Shown here piece after piece: positions 7,216 through 15,800 of a DNA stretch of 64,000 bases. Under the pieces are notes generated by a model. It was not told the origin of the DNA, did no database searches, and was given only the letters and a program-made list of their open reading frames with translations. The position numbers and the translations under genes are program-made. This DNA is from Amycolatopsis mediterranei (GTDB taxonomy: Bacteria; Actinomycetota; Actinomycetes; Mycobacteriales; Pseudonocardiaceae): contig NZ_CP100416.1 of the NCBI RefSeq assembly GCF_026017845.1, positions 7,441,326 to 7,505,325 of the forward strand, in the 5' to 3' direction. Every line of letters begins with the position of its first letter. Positions within the stretch are counted from its first letter, which is position 1.

Positions 7216-9945
7216 TCAGCCGTCGTCCAGGGTCGTCAGTGCGTCTCGCAACGCCGCCCGGGACGTCACGCCGAGTTTGGGGAACAGCTGGTACAGGTGG
7301 GCGCCGACGGTCCGCGGCGAAAGGAAGAGCTGTTCGCCGATCTGCTTGTTGGTGAGCCCGCCCGCGGCCAGCGTCGCGATCTGCCGTTGCTGGGGCGTCA
7401 GGACGACGTCCCCGAGGTCGGCTTGCTCGGGCCGCGTCCCGACAGCACGGAGCTCGGTGCTCGCCCGGGCCGCCCACGGCTCGGCGCCCAGACGTTCGAA
7501 CCGCTCCCAGGCGGCGGTAAGAGACGCGCGGGCCCGCGCGGTGGCCTTGGTGCGCCGCAGCCGTTCGCCGTAGTACAGCTCGGCCCTGGCCAGGTCGAAC
7601 GGCCAGCGGTCCAGCCCCGGCGCGTCGAGCGCTTCGGCGAACAGGCGGCAGTCCTCCCCCTCCGGCGCGGCCAGGGCGGACGCGACGCGCGTGAGGAAGG
7701 CCAGGCGCGGCGAAAGCGTACCGACGCCGGTGTCGCGCGCGGCGGCCGCGTGCGCCCTCGCCTCGGCGAGCCGGCCGGTGCGGTCCGCGGCTTCGACCAG
7801 GTCCAGCAGCGTCGCCAGTGCTTGCGGAACGTGGGAGGCGAACTCGCCCGCCGGGGTGATCGACGTGGCGAAGCGGTACGCGGCGTCGAAGTCACCCCGG
7901 CCGAGAGCGTCGAGCGTCCCGACCTGGAGTGCGCAGTTCCGGACGAGTCCCGAGTTCCGCGGCTCGGCCCAGCCGGTCAGCTCCGCCACCGCCGCGCCTG
8001 CTCCCGCGTGGTCGCCCCGCGCGGCCCCGACCAGTGCGCGCAGGAACCGGCCGTGCCACGCCGGGAGCTGGTACCCGTGCCGCGCGCAGAGGTCGAGACC
8101 TTCGTCCACGCGGACGAGCACGTCGTCCCACTGTCCACTGTGGAAAGCAGCCGAGCCCAGCAGGAACAGTGCTTCGATGGCGGAGGCGATCGGCCCGCCG
8201 TCACGGCCGTAATCGACCACGCGGGCGAGCGCGTCCCGGCACGGTGCCAGCCGGTCCACAGAGGACGCTGCCATCCCGACCCGGACGATGCGGGCGGGAC
8301 TGACTTCGTGCTGCAGCCCGGTGATGGCGGCGTCCAGCCGGTCCAATATCGACGCGGAGGCGCGAGCCGGATCGGCGAACGTCACCTGCATGATCGCCAG
8401 CAGTTCCGGCGGGCGGGGCCGCAGCCGCGCCAGCGCGGCGTGGAGCTCGTCCCACTGCTTCAGGTCTCCGCCGCCGAAAGCCGAGACCAGCAGGAGGTTG
8501 TACAGGGCTTCGAGGAGGGTCTTGTCGGAAGCGTCCGCCGGATCCGGCGCCGCCCGGACGGCGGCGGCGAGCCGCCGGTGCGCCTCGTCGATGGCGCCGT
8601 CGCGGTTGAGCAGGTGGTTCGCGCTCGCCAGGGCGAGGGCCAGGGACGGTTCGGTGGCGGCCTGCTGCGCGGATTCCAGCAGGCGTGCGGCGTCGCGCAG
8701 GTCACCGGTGACGACCGTGCCGAGGTACGCGGCTTCGGCCAGCCTCGTGCTGCGTCCGGCCGGCGTCGGGCTGAGCTCGGCGGCGCGCAGCAACTCGCTG
8801 ACGGCGTGCACGGGCGAACCGCGCCGGAAGTTCGCATGCGCGGACTTCTGCAGCAGCGACGCGACGTGCTCGTCGGCCCCGGTCGCCGCCTCGGCGAGGT
8901 GCCAGGCGTGGCGTCCGGGGTGGTCGCGGTGCGCCTCGGCGAGCTGCCGGTGCACCCGGCGGCGGGCCGCCTCGGTCGCCTCGTGGACGACCGCGGCGCG
9001 GATGAGGGGGTGGCTGAAGGAGATCCGGTCGTGGTCGGCGTGGACCAGTCCGAGCCGCTCGGCGGCGGCGAGCGCGCCGGGCTCCGGCGCGACCGCCCGC
9101 AGCGTTCGCAGCTCGCCTGCCCCGTCGAGAGCCGCGACGAGCAGCAGCTCCCGGGCGCGGTCCGGGAGCCCGGCGATCCGCGTGGCGAACGCGTCGTGCA
9201 GCCGCTGGGTCAGCGGCAGGACGGCCGGAAGCGCGCCCGCGCCGGAACGCTGCCGCTTGCTGAGCGTGGTCGGCAGTTCCAGCAGGGCCAGGGGGTTGCC
9301 CTTCGCTTCGTCGGCGAGTCTTCGGCGCACGCGGGCGGGCATCGCGGGAAAGCGGTGCCCGAGCAACGCCATCGCCGCGTCGGCGTCGAGCGCCGGCACG
9401 TCGCGGCACGGAAGCCCGCCCGGGTCCGGGAGATCGCGGGTGCGGGCCGCGGCGAGGACGCCGATCCGGGTCCCGGTCAGCCGGCGCGCGACGAAGCCGA
9501 GGATCTGTGCGCTCGCCCGGTCGATCCACGGCAGGTCGTCCACGACCAGCAGCACCGGGCCCGTCGCGGCGGCCTCGGTGAGCAGGGTCAACGCGGCGTG
9601 GGACACCGCCAGCTGGCTGGCCGCGGCGGGACCGCCCATCCCGAGCGCCACCGTCAACGCCGTCGAGTGGACCGCAGGCAGCCTGCCGAGGTCGCCGGCG
9701 AACGGCTGCAGGAGCTTGCCGAGTGCGCCGAAGCTCACCTCGACGTCGAACTCCGCTCCAGCGATCCGCAGCACCGTGGCGCCGGCCGTGCGCGCGTGCG
9801 CCGCGGCCGCGTCCAGCAACGCGGTCTTGCCGACCCCGGGCTCGCCGCGCAGCACCAGCGCGTCCCCGGACTCGGCGGCGTTGTCCACGAAGCGCAGCAC
9901 GTGCGCGAGGTCGCCGTCGCGCCCGAACAACTCCTCGCCGCTCAC
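7216..9945 (-). CDS. LuxR-family ATPase regulator (LAL type), second of a pair
   Basis: A 909-residue regulator. The N-terminal AAA/NACHT-like ATPase has Walker A G-E-P-G-V-G-K-T (residues 34-41) and Walker B V-L-L-V-V-D-D-L-P-W-I-D. A long alpha-helical, TPR-like middle follows. The last 65 residues are a LuxR helix-turn-helix (L-T-P-Q-Q-R-Q-I-A-T-L-A-A-G-G-L-T-N-K-Q-I-G-E-Q-L). Size and order fit large ATP-binding LuxR regulators of the MalT type. The frame is open upstream, but the GTG at 9945 overlaps the stop of the preceding LAL gene by GTGA and starts the conserved R-D-G-D ATPase N-terminus. It is therefore the coupled second gene of a tandem pair. Target unknown. Confidence 0.92.
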   Translation of the reverse strand: MSGEELFGRDGDLAHVLRFVDNAAESGDALVLRGEPGVGKTALLDAAAAHARTAGATVLRIAGAEFDVEVSFGALGKLLQPFAGDLGRLPAVHSTALTVALGMGGPAAASQLAVSHAALTLLTEAAATGPVLLVVDDLPWIDRASAQILGFVARRLTGTRIGVLAAARTRDLPDPGGLPCRDVPALDADAAMALLGHRFPAMPARVRRRLADEAKGNPLALLELPTTLSKRQRSGAGALPAVLPLTQRLHDAFATRIAGLPDRARELLLVAALDGAGELRTLRAVAPEPGALAAAERLGLVHADHDRISFSHPLIRAAVVHEATEAARRRVHRQLAEAHRDHPGRHAWHLAEAATGADEHVASLLQKSAHANFRRGSPVHAVSELLRAAELSPTPAGRSTRLAEAAYLGTVVTGDLRDAARLLESAQQAATEPSLALALASANHLLNRDGAIDEAHRRLAAAVRAAPDPADASDKTLLEALYNLLLVSAFGGGDLKQWDELHAALARLRPRPPELLAIMQVTFADPARASASILDRLDAAITGLQHEVSPARIVRVGMAASSVDRLAPCRDALARVVDYGRDGGPIASAIEALFLLGSAAFHSGQWDDVLVRVDEGLDLCARHGYQLPAWHGRFLRALVGAARGDHAGAGAAVAELTGWAEPRNSGLVRNCALQVGTLDALGRGDFDAAYRFATSITPAGEFASHVPQALATLLDLVEAADRTGRLAEARAHAAAARDTGVGTLSPRLAFLTRVASALAAPEGEDCRLFAEALDAPGLDRWPFDLARAELYYGERLRRTKATARARASLTAAWERFERLGAEPWAARASTELRAVGTRPEQADLGDVVLTPQQRQIATLAAGGLTNKQIGEQLFLSPRTVGAHLYQLFPKLGVTSRAALRDALTTLDDG

Positions 9946-12620
9946 GTCTCGTCCTCGGGAAGCCGGCTCAGGGCATCCCGCAGCCCGGCCCTCGAAGTGA
10001 CGCCGAGCTTCGGAAACGCCTGGTAGAGGTGCGTGCTCACGGTTCGCGCCGATAAGAACAGCCGCTGCGCGATCTGCTTGTTGGTCAACCCCTCCGCGGC
10101 CAGCCGGACGATCGTGCGCTGCTGGGCGGTGAGCAGCTCCGGGCGGTGCGGACCGGCCGGGCGCAGTTCGCGCTCGGCCCGGGCCCGCCAGGCTTCGGCC
10201 CCGAGCCCGGCGAAGATCTCGCGGGCGTGCTCCAGCTGCGTCCGCGCCTGCCGGTTCAGCCGGGCCCGCCGAAGCCGCTCGCCGTGGGCCAGCAGGACGC
10301 GCGCGCGCTCGTACGGCCACTGCCCCGAGTCCGGCTGCGCCAGCACGGCTTCGAACGCGGGCATGGCCTCCTCGTCCGGGGCGGCCATCGCCGCGGCGGC
10401 GTGGACGAGCAGGCGGTAGCGCGGGGAGATCGCGTCCAGCCGGGCTTCGCGCGCGGCGGCGACGTGCGCCGCCGCTTCGTCGGGCCGGCCCGTGCGCACC
10501 GCGGACTCGGTGAGGTCGAGGACGAACCACAGCGCGTGCGGAACGTGCGAGGCGAAGACGCCCGGCGGCGACACGGTGCTCGCGTGCCGGAACGCCGAGT
10601 CGTAGTCACCGCGGCCGAGCGCGGCCAGCGTGCGGGGCTGCGCGGCCAGCCGGGACACCAGCGTGACGCCGCGCGGGGCGGCCCAGCCGACCATGCGGTT
10701 GGTCAGCTCGACGACAGCGGCGTCGTCGCCCTGGCCGGCCGCGACCATCGCCTGCAGGTAGAGCCCGAGGCAGCGCAGGAGCTGGTAGCCGCCGTCGTCG
10801 GCCAGCCGGACGTGCTCGTCGGCGAGGACCTGGGCTTCGGCCCAGTCGCCGGCGTGGAAGCGTTCCAGCCCCAGCAAGGTCAGCGTGTGCAGCTCGACGG
10901 TGGCCGCCTGACCCGCGTCCGGCCGGTTTCGCAGCCGCCGCAACGGTTCGCGGCACGCGGCCAGCCGGTCGACGAAGATGCCGGCCAGGCTGGTGCGCAC
11001 CACGTCGATCGGCGCCACCCGGTCGTCCAGCGCCGCGATGGCCTCATCCAGCTCGCCGAGCACGGGCAACGCCGCCCGGGCCGGGTCGCCGAAGAACGCG
11101 CGGACGAACGCGACCGGCGCGGGGACATCCGGGCCGAGCCGGGCCACGACGTGGTGGAACGCGTCCCACAGGTCGGCGCGGCCGCCGAAGTAGCACACCC
11201 AGCCGAGCGTGGTGACCGCCTCGACGACGACGGCGTCCCACGGGCCCTCCCGCAGCTCCAGCGCGCCCGTCAGCAGGCGGTGCGCGGTCTCGATGTCGCC
11301 TTCGCCGCTGAGCAGCAGGTAGTGGGCCGCGGCCACGGCGCTGCCCAGCGCGGGCGCGGGATCGGCGTCCCCACGCTGGGCGTCGTCGAGCAACCGGGGG
11401 ACGCGGCGCAGCTGGCCGCCGGCCACCGCGCCGAGGTAGGCGGCCTCGACGAGCCGTCGGCTGCGGTCGGCGCCGGCGGGGCTCAGGTCCGCCGCCCGCA
11501 GGAGCGCGGCCACGGCCCCGGCCGTGTCGCCCCGCCGGTGCGTCCGCCCGGCGGCCTGCTCCAGCAGCCCGGCGATGTGCTCGTCCGGCTCGGCGGCGGT
11601 GTGCGCCAGGTGCCAGGCGTAGCGGTCGGGGCGGTCGCGCAGTCGCCGGGCGAGGACGGCGTGTGCCTGCCGGCGTTCGTCGCTGGTGGACAGTGCCACG
11701 ACCGCCGACCGCGTCAACGGGTGCCGAAAAGTCACCCGGCCGCGGTCGACGTCGACCAGGCCGGCGCGGACCGCCTGCGCGAGGTCGCGCCCGGCCGCCT
11801 CGACCAGGTCGAGACGCACGCGATCTTCCAGCGCGGGCAGCAAAAGCGTGCGCCGGACCGAGGCGGGCAACGCGCTCACCCGGGCGGCGAACACGGCGCT
11901 CAGCCGGTCGGTCAAGGGCAGCGTCTCCGGCAACGCGCTGCTCCCCCGCTGCTGGTCGGACGTCAAGGAGACCGGCAGTTCGAGCAACGCCAACGGATTG
12001 CCCTGCGCTTCGCGCACCAACCGGCCGATCACGTGCCGCGCCATCGCCGGGAACTGCGTCCGCAAGATCGCCGTGGCCGCCTCGTCGGTGAGCGGCCGTA
12101 CCTCGTGGACGTCGGCGCCGTCGAGACCGGCGTCGCCGGCTCGCACCGTGACGAGGAACCCGGCGCGGCGCGGCGACCGGCGCCGCACGACGTCGGTCAG
12201 CACCATGGCGCTGGGCCGGTCGAGCCAGTGCAGGTCGTCGACGGTCACCAGCACCGGCTGCGCCGCGGCGAGCACTTCCACGACGGCGTCGGTCACCTGC
12301 GCGCGGCTCGGTGGCGGCCCCTCGCGCATGCCCAACGCGACGGCCAGCGGCTTGGCCGCGCCGTCGTCCGGCACCAGCGGGCTCAGCAGCTGGTGCAGGC
12401 CGGCGAACGCGATCCCGGCCTCGAACTCGGCACCGGACGCGGACAGCACGCGCACGCCCCGAGCGCGGGCGTAACCGGCGGCCGCGTCCAGCAGCGCCGT
12501 CTTGCCGACGCCGGCGTCGCCGGACAGCGCCAGCGCCGCCGCGCTGTTCGTGGCGCGCTCGACGAAGGCGTCGAGGACGGCCAGATCGGCGTCACGGCCG
12601 ATGATGCCGGACTCACCCAT
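9942..12620 (-). CDS. LuxR-family ATPase regulator (LAL type), first of a pair
   Basis: An 892-residue paralogue of its downstream neighbour with the same architecture. It has Walker A G-D-A-G-V-G-K-T (34-41), Walker B V-L-V-T-V-D-D-L-H-W-L-D, a long helical middle and a C-terminal LuxR HTH (L-T-A-Q-Q-R-T-I-V-R-L-A-A-E-G-L-T-N-K-Q-I-A). ATG 12620 is chosen over the in-frame ATG 24 bases upstream because GAAGGGA precedes it and the conserved G-R-D-A-D starts here. The two regulators are clearly a local duplication. It is divergent from the drug exporter at 12835, so exporter and regulators share an intergenic region carrying a palindromic repeat and a 14-bp dyad. Confidence 0.92.
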   Translation of the reverse strand: MGESGIIGRDADLAVLDAFVERATNSAAALALSGDAGVGKTALLDAAAGYARARGVRVLSASGAEFEAGIAFAGLHQLLSPLVPDDGAAKPLAVALGMREGPPPSRAQVTDAVVEVLAAAQPVLVTVDDLHWLDRPSAMVLTDVVRRRSPRRAGFLVTVRAGDAGLDGADVHEVRPLTDEAATAILRTQFPAMARHVIGRLVREAQGNPLALLELPVSLTSDQQRGSSALPETLPLTDRLSAVFAARVSALPASVRRTLLLPALEDRVRLDLVEAAGRDLAQAVRAGLVDVDRGRVTFRHPLTRSAVVALSTSDERRQAHAVLARRLRDRPDRYAWHLAHTAAEPDEHIAGLLEQAAGRTHRRGDTAGAVAALLRAADLSPAGADRSRRLVEAAYLGAVAGGQLRRVPRLLDDAQRGDADPAPALGSAVAAAHYLLLSGEGDIETAHRLLTGALELREGPWDAVVVEAVTTLGWVCYFGGRADLWDAFHHVVARLGPDVPAPVAFVRAFFGDPARAALPVLGELDEAIAALDDRVAPIDVVRTSLAGIFVDRLAACREPLRRLRNRPDAGQAATVELHTLTLLGLERFHAGDWAEAQVLADEHVRLADDGGYQLLRCLGLYLQAMVAAGQGDDAAVVELTNRMVGWAAPRGVTLVSRLAAQPRTLAALGRGDYDSAFRHASTVSPPGVFASHVPHALWFVLDLTESAVRTGRPDEAAAHVAAAREARLDAISPRYRLLVHAAAAMAAPDEEAMPAFEAVLAQPDSGQWPYERARVLLAHGERLRRARLNRQARTQLEHAREIFAGLGAEAWRARAERELRPAGPHRPELLTAQQRTIVRLAAEGLTNKQIAQRLFLSARTVSTHLYQAFPKLGVTSRAGLRDALSRLPEDET

Positions 12621-12692
12621 GGCCCTGTCCCTTCCCCGGAGCACGCGGGCGAGCCCGGGTCCAGCAAGTATGCGCCTCTCCGCCGCGCACCC

Positions 12693-12780
12693 GAGCGCCC
12701 CAATGTGGCCTTGGTTGCGTCTGACGCACCCAATGTGGCCTTCGGTGCGTCTGACGCACCGAAGGCCACATTGGGGCGCT
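12693..12780. repeat. tandem plus inverted repeat element
   Basis: A 30-bp unit starting CAATGTGGCC and ending CTGACGCACC occurs twice head to tail (12701-12730 and 12731-12760) with small differences. The second unit continues into a perfect hairpin: 20-bp arms at 12731-12750 and 12754-12773 with a 3-base CTG loop. The outer flanks (AGCGCCCC and GGGGCGCT) are also inverted. It lies in a divergent promoter region, not between convergent genes, so a plain terminator is unlikely. It looks like a REP-like genomic repeat, but copy number cannot be judged from one window. Confidence 0.85.
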
Positions 12781-12805
12781 TGGTTGTGCCGGGATGCTAC
12801 TGTGC

Positions 12806-12819
12806 GGAATAGCTATTCC
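12806..12819. promoter_or_regulatory. 14-bp perfect palindrome, candidate operator
   Basis: GGAATAGCTATTCC is a perfect dyad in otherwise GC-rich DNA, 16 bases before the exporter ATG. Its place overlaps where the promoter of the exporter should be, so a repressor site is a reasonable inference. No regulator is identified. Confidence 0.5.
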
Positions 12820-12834
12820 GGAACGGTGGTGCGG

Positions 12835-14235
12835 ATGACTGTACAACGGCAGCGGTGGCGAGTCCTCGTCGTCGTCGCGCTCGCCCAGCTCATGGTGGTG
12901 CTGGACGCGACGATCGTGAACATCGCGCTGCCCGCGGCGCAGGCGGACCTCGGCTTCGGCGACGCGGACCGCCAGTGGGTGGTGACCGCCTACTCGCTGG
13001 CGTTCGGAAGCCTGCTGCTCGCCGGCGGACGGCTCAACGACCGCTTCGGCGCCCGCACCGGCTTCATCGTCGGGCTGACCGGGTTCGCCGCCGCCTCGGC
13101 CCTCGGCGGCTGGGCGCCGGGGTTCGCCGTGCTGGTCGCGGCCCGGGCCGCGCAAGGCGTGTTCGCCGCGCTGCTGGCACCGGCCGCGCTGTCGCTGCTG
13201 TCGACGACGTTCCGCGGCAACGGCGACGAGGGGCGCGCGTTCGGCGTCTACGGGGCCGTCGCGGGCGGCGGCGGAGCGATCGGGCTGCTCCTCGGAGGTG
13301 TCCTCACCGACGTGCTGTCCTGGCGGTGGTGCCTGTTCGTCAACGTCGTGCTCGCGGCCGCCGTCATCGCCGGCGCCCGGACCGCGCTGCCGGCCAACGT
13401 CCGCACGACTGCACAGCGAACCGACTGGTGGGGCACCGGCCTGGTCGTCGCCGGGCTCTTCGCGCTTGTGCTGGGCTTCGGCCGGTCCGAAGTGCTCGGC
13501 TGGACCAGCCCGGAGACGCTCGGGTCGCTCGCACTCGGCCTCGGGCTGCTCGTCGCGTTCGGGTTCGTCGAGGTCCGCACGGCCACGCCGTTGCTGCCGC
13601 CCTCGATCCTGCGTTCGCGCACGCGTGGCACGTCGTACCTGGTCATGCTGCTCGCCGCGGCCGGGATGTTCTCGATGTACCTGTTCCTGGCCTACTACCT
13701 GCAGCGGACGCTCGGCTTCTCGCCGGTGCTCGCGGGCGTGGCGTTCCTGCCGATGGCCGTGTCGGTCGCCGTCGGCTCCGCCGCGTCCGGCGCCGCGCTG
13801 GTCCCCCGGTTCGGCATCCGGCTGCCGGTCACCACGGGATCCGCGCTCGCCGCGGCCGGCTTCCTCTACCTCACCGGCATCGGTGCCGAGGCTGCGTACG
13901 CGTCGGCCGTCCTGCCGGGTCTGCTGATGGCCGGGCTGGGGCTGGGCGCGGTCTTCGGGTCGACGATGGGCTCGGCGGCCGCCGGGGTGCCCCCGGCGCA
14001 GGCGGGCATCGCGTCGGCGACGGTCAACACCACCCAGCAGATCGGCGGCTCGGTCGGGATCGCCCTGCTCACGAACCTTTCGCTGGCCGCATCCGGGGAG
14101 ATCGCCGGGTACCACGCCGCCTTCTGGGGCGCGGCCGCGGCACTGACCGCCGCCGCGGTGGTCGCCGGCGTGCTCTACCCGCCGCCGAGCCGTACGACAA
14201 CGGCGGAACGCCGGTACCAGGAGGAGAAGTCATGA
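12835..14235 (+). CDS. MFS drug exporter, DHA2 (EmrB/QacA) family
   Basis: A 466-residue integral membrane transporter, about 14 membrane segments. Motif A appears as G-G-R-L-N-D-R-F-G-A-R after TM2, and the D-A-T-I-V-N-I-A-L-P segment in TM1 is the signature of the 14-TM proton-drug antiporters. The ATG at 12835 is preferred; two in-frame GTG codons just upstream are alternatives and no strong ribosome site decides. It overlaps the following CocE-type hydrolase by ATGA. A 14-bp palindrome and a repeat element lie upstream. Export of a toxic compound that the coupled hydrolases process is possible but speculative. Confidence 0.9.
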   Translation: MTVQRQRWRVLVVVALAQLMVVLDATIVNIALPAAQADLGFGDADRQWVVTAYSLAFGSLLLAGGRLNDRFGARTGFIVGLTGFAAASALGGWAPGFAVLVAARAAQGVFAALLAPAALSLLSTTFRGNGDEGRAFGVYGAVAGGGGAIGLLLGGVLTDVLSWRWCLFVNVVLAAAVIAGARTALPANVRTTAQRTDWWGTGLVVAGLFALVLGFGRSEVLGWTSPETLGSLALGLGLLVAFGFVEVRTATPLLPPSILRSRTRGTSYLVMLLAAAGMFSMYLFLAYYLQRTLGFSPVLAGVAFLPMAVSVAVGSAASGAALVPRFGIRLPVTTGSALAAAGFLYLTGIGAEAAYASAVLPGLLMAGLGLGAVFGSTMGSAAAGVPPAQAGIASATVNTTQQIGGSVGIALLTNLSLAASGEIAGYHAAFWGAAAALTAAAVVAGVLYPPPSRTTTAERRYQEEKS

Positions 14236-15800
14236 CGAAGCCGCGGCGCGCCGGCGTCATCGGCGCTGTGCACCGGAAGGTGTTCGGCCTGCCACCGGGT
14301 GGGATGCGCTACACGGTCGAGCGTGGACTGCGCGTTCCCACCGCGGACGGCGCGCACCTCCTCACCGACGTCTACGCGCCCGTCGGGGAACCCCACGGCA
14401 CGGTGCTGATCCGGACGCCCTACGGCCGTGGCCTGCCGGAAAGCCTGTTCCACGGCCGCGCGTTCGCCGATCACGGCTACCAGGTCGTCGTGCAGAGCGT
14501 CCGGGGCACCGGCGGCTCCACCGGGGCGTTCCGCCCGATGGCGCAAGAGGCGTCGGACGCCCAGGACACCGTCGCCTGGCTCCGCACGCAGCCGTGGTTC
14601 ACCGGCCGGCTCGCCACCCTCGGCGGCTCCTACCTCGGCTGGACGCAGTGGGCGCTGCTCCGGGACCCGCCGCCGGAACTGCGGGCGTCCGTCGTCGTGG
14701 TCGGTCCGCACGACTTCGCCCGCGCACTTCGCGGCACGGGGTCCTTCGCGCTCGCCGATTTCCTCGGCTGGAGCGCCACGATCCAGGCGCGAGGACTGCC
14801 CGCCCTGCTGGCCGCACGCCGCCGCGTCAAGGCCGCGCTGCGGGAACCGACCGCCGAAGCCGCCGCGCTGGGCATCGGTGCACCGTGGTTCACCGGCTGG
14901 GTCAGCCACACCGATCTCGACGATCCTTTTTGGACGGACTACGACGCGACGGCCGCCCTCGCCACGACCCGGACCCCGACGCTGCTCATCGGCGGCTGGC
15001 ACGACGTCTTCGTCGACCAGACCATCGAACAGTTCCAGGCCCTCGAAGAGCGCGGCGTCGACGTGGCCATGACGATCGGTCCCTGGACCCACCTCGACAC
15101 GACGTTCAAGGCGGCGCGCGTCACCGACTCCGAAGCACTGTCCTGGTTCGACCAGCACCTCGCCGGTACCGCGTCCACCCGCCCGGCGCCCGTCCACAGC
15201 TATCTCACCGGCGCCGGCGTCTGGCGGACGTTGTCGTCCTGGCCGCCGAAGACCGGCGAACACACCCTCGCCCTGCACGGAAGCGGCCAGCTCCGGGAAG
15301 AACCGGCCGAAGATCCGGGCACGGTGGAGTTCGCCTACGACCCGGCCGACCCCACGCCGGCTCTCGGCGGACGGCACATGTCCGCCAAAGCGGGGCGCCA
15401 GGACAACCGCCCGCTCGAAAGCCGCGACGACGTCGTCACCTTCACCTCGGCGCCGCTCGACGCCGACCTCGACGTGGTCGGCGCACCCCATCTCGAACTT
15501 CGGATGACCGTGGAATCGGCCGCACAGCCCAGTCTTTTCGTCCGGTTGTGCGATGTGGACGACCGCGGCCGTTCGTGGAACGTGACCGAAGTCTTCACCA
15601 CGACCTCGGGATCGGTGAGCCTGCGGCTCGGCGCGTGTGCCCACCGCTTCCTGGCCGGGCACCGGGTGCGGCTCCAGATCTCGGGCGGCGCCTACCCGCG
15701 TTTCACCCGCAACTCCGCGCCCGCCCGATACACGCTCGTCTGCGCGGATTCGTCCCTGTCCTTGCCCGTGGAACCGGCGTCTACGAAGGAGTCCGCATGA
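14232..15800 (+). CDS. CocE/NonD family hydrolase (cytoplasmic)
   Basis: A 522-residue serine hydrolase of the X-Pro dipeptidyl-peptidase S15 / cocaine-esterase family. The nucleophile elbow is G-G-S-Y-L-G-W, the acid is in G-G-W-H-D-V-F, and the base is in I-G-P-W-T-H. The C-terminal 200 residues form the jelly-roll galactose-binding-like domain of the family. No signal peptide is present. It starts in the ATGA overlap with the exporter and its stop overlaps the next, exported CocE homologue the same way. Family members cleave esters or amides; the substrate is unknown. Confidence 0.9.
   Translation: MTKPRRAGVIGAVHRKVFGLPPGGMRYTVERGLRVPTADGAHLLTDVYAPVGEPHGTVLIRTPYGRGLPESLFHGRAFADHGYQVVVQSVRGTGGSTGAFRPMAQEASDAQDTVAWLRTQPWFTGRLATLGGSYLGWTQWALLRDPPPELRASVVVVGPHDFARALRGTGSFALADFLGWSATIQARGLPALLAARRRVKAALREPTAEAAALGIGAPWFTGWVSHTDLDDPFWTDYDATAALATTRTPTLLIGGWHDVFVDQTIEQFQALEERGVDVAMTIGPWTHLDTTFKAARVTDSEALSWFDQHLAGTASTRPAPVHSYLTGAGVWRTLSSWPPKTGEHTLALHGSGQLREEPAEDPGTVEFAYDPADPTPALGGRHMSAKAGRQDNRPLESRDDVVTFTSAPLDADLDVVGAPHLELRMTVESAAQPSLFVRLCDVDDRGRSWNVTEVFTTTSGSVSLRLGACAHRFLAGHRVRLQISGGAYPRFTRNSAPARYTLVCADSSLSLPVEPASTKESA

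Noticed and set aside
8134..8144. TCCACTGTGGA palindrome, also at 37219-37229 and in related forms elsewhere
   Set aside because: It occurs within coding regions in codon phase (Ser-Thr-Val type) and seems a compositional habit of this genome rather than an operator.
10026..12812. Long plus-strand frames opposite the two LAL genes
   Set aside because: They are mirror frames of high-GC coding DNA, rich in Arg, Gly and His with no domain, and the minus frames have clear Walker and HTH motifs.
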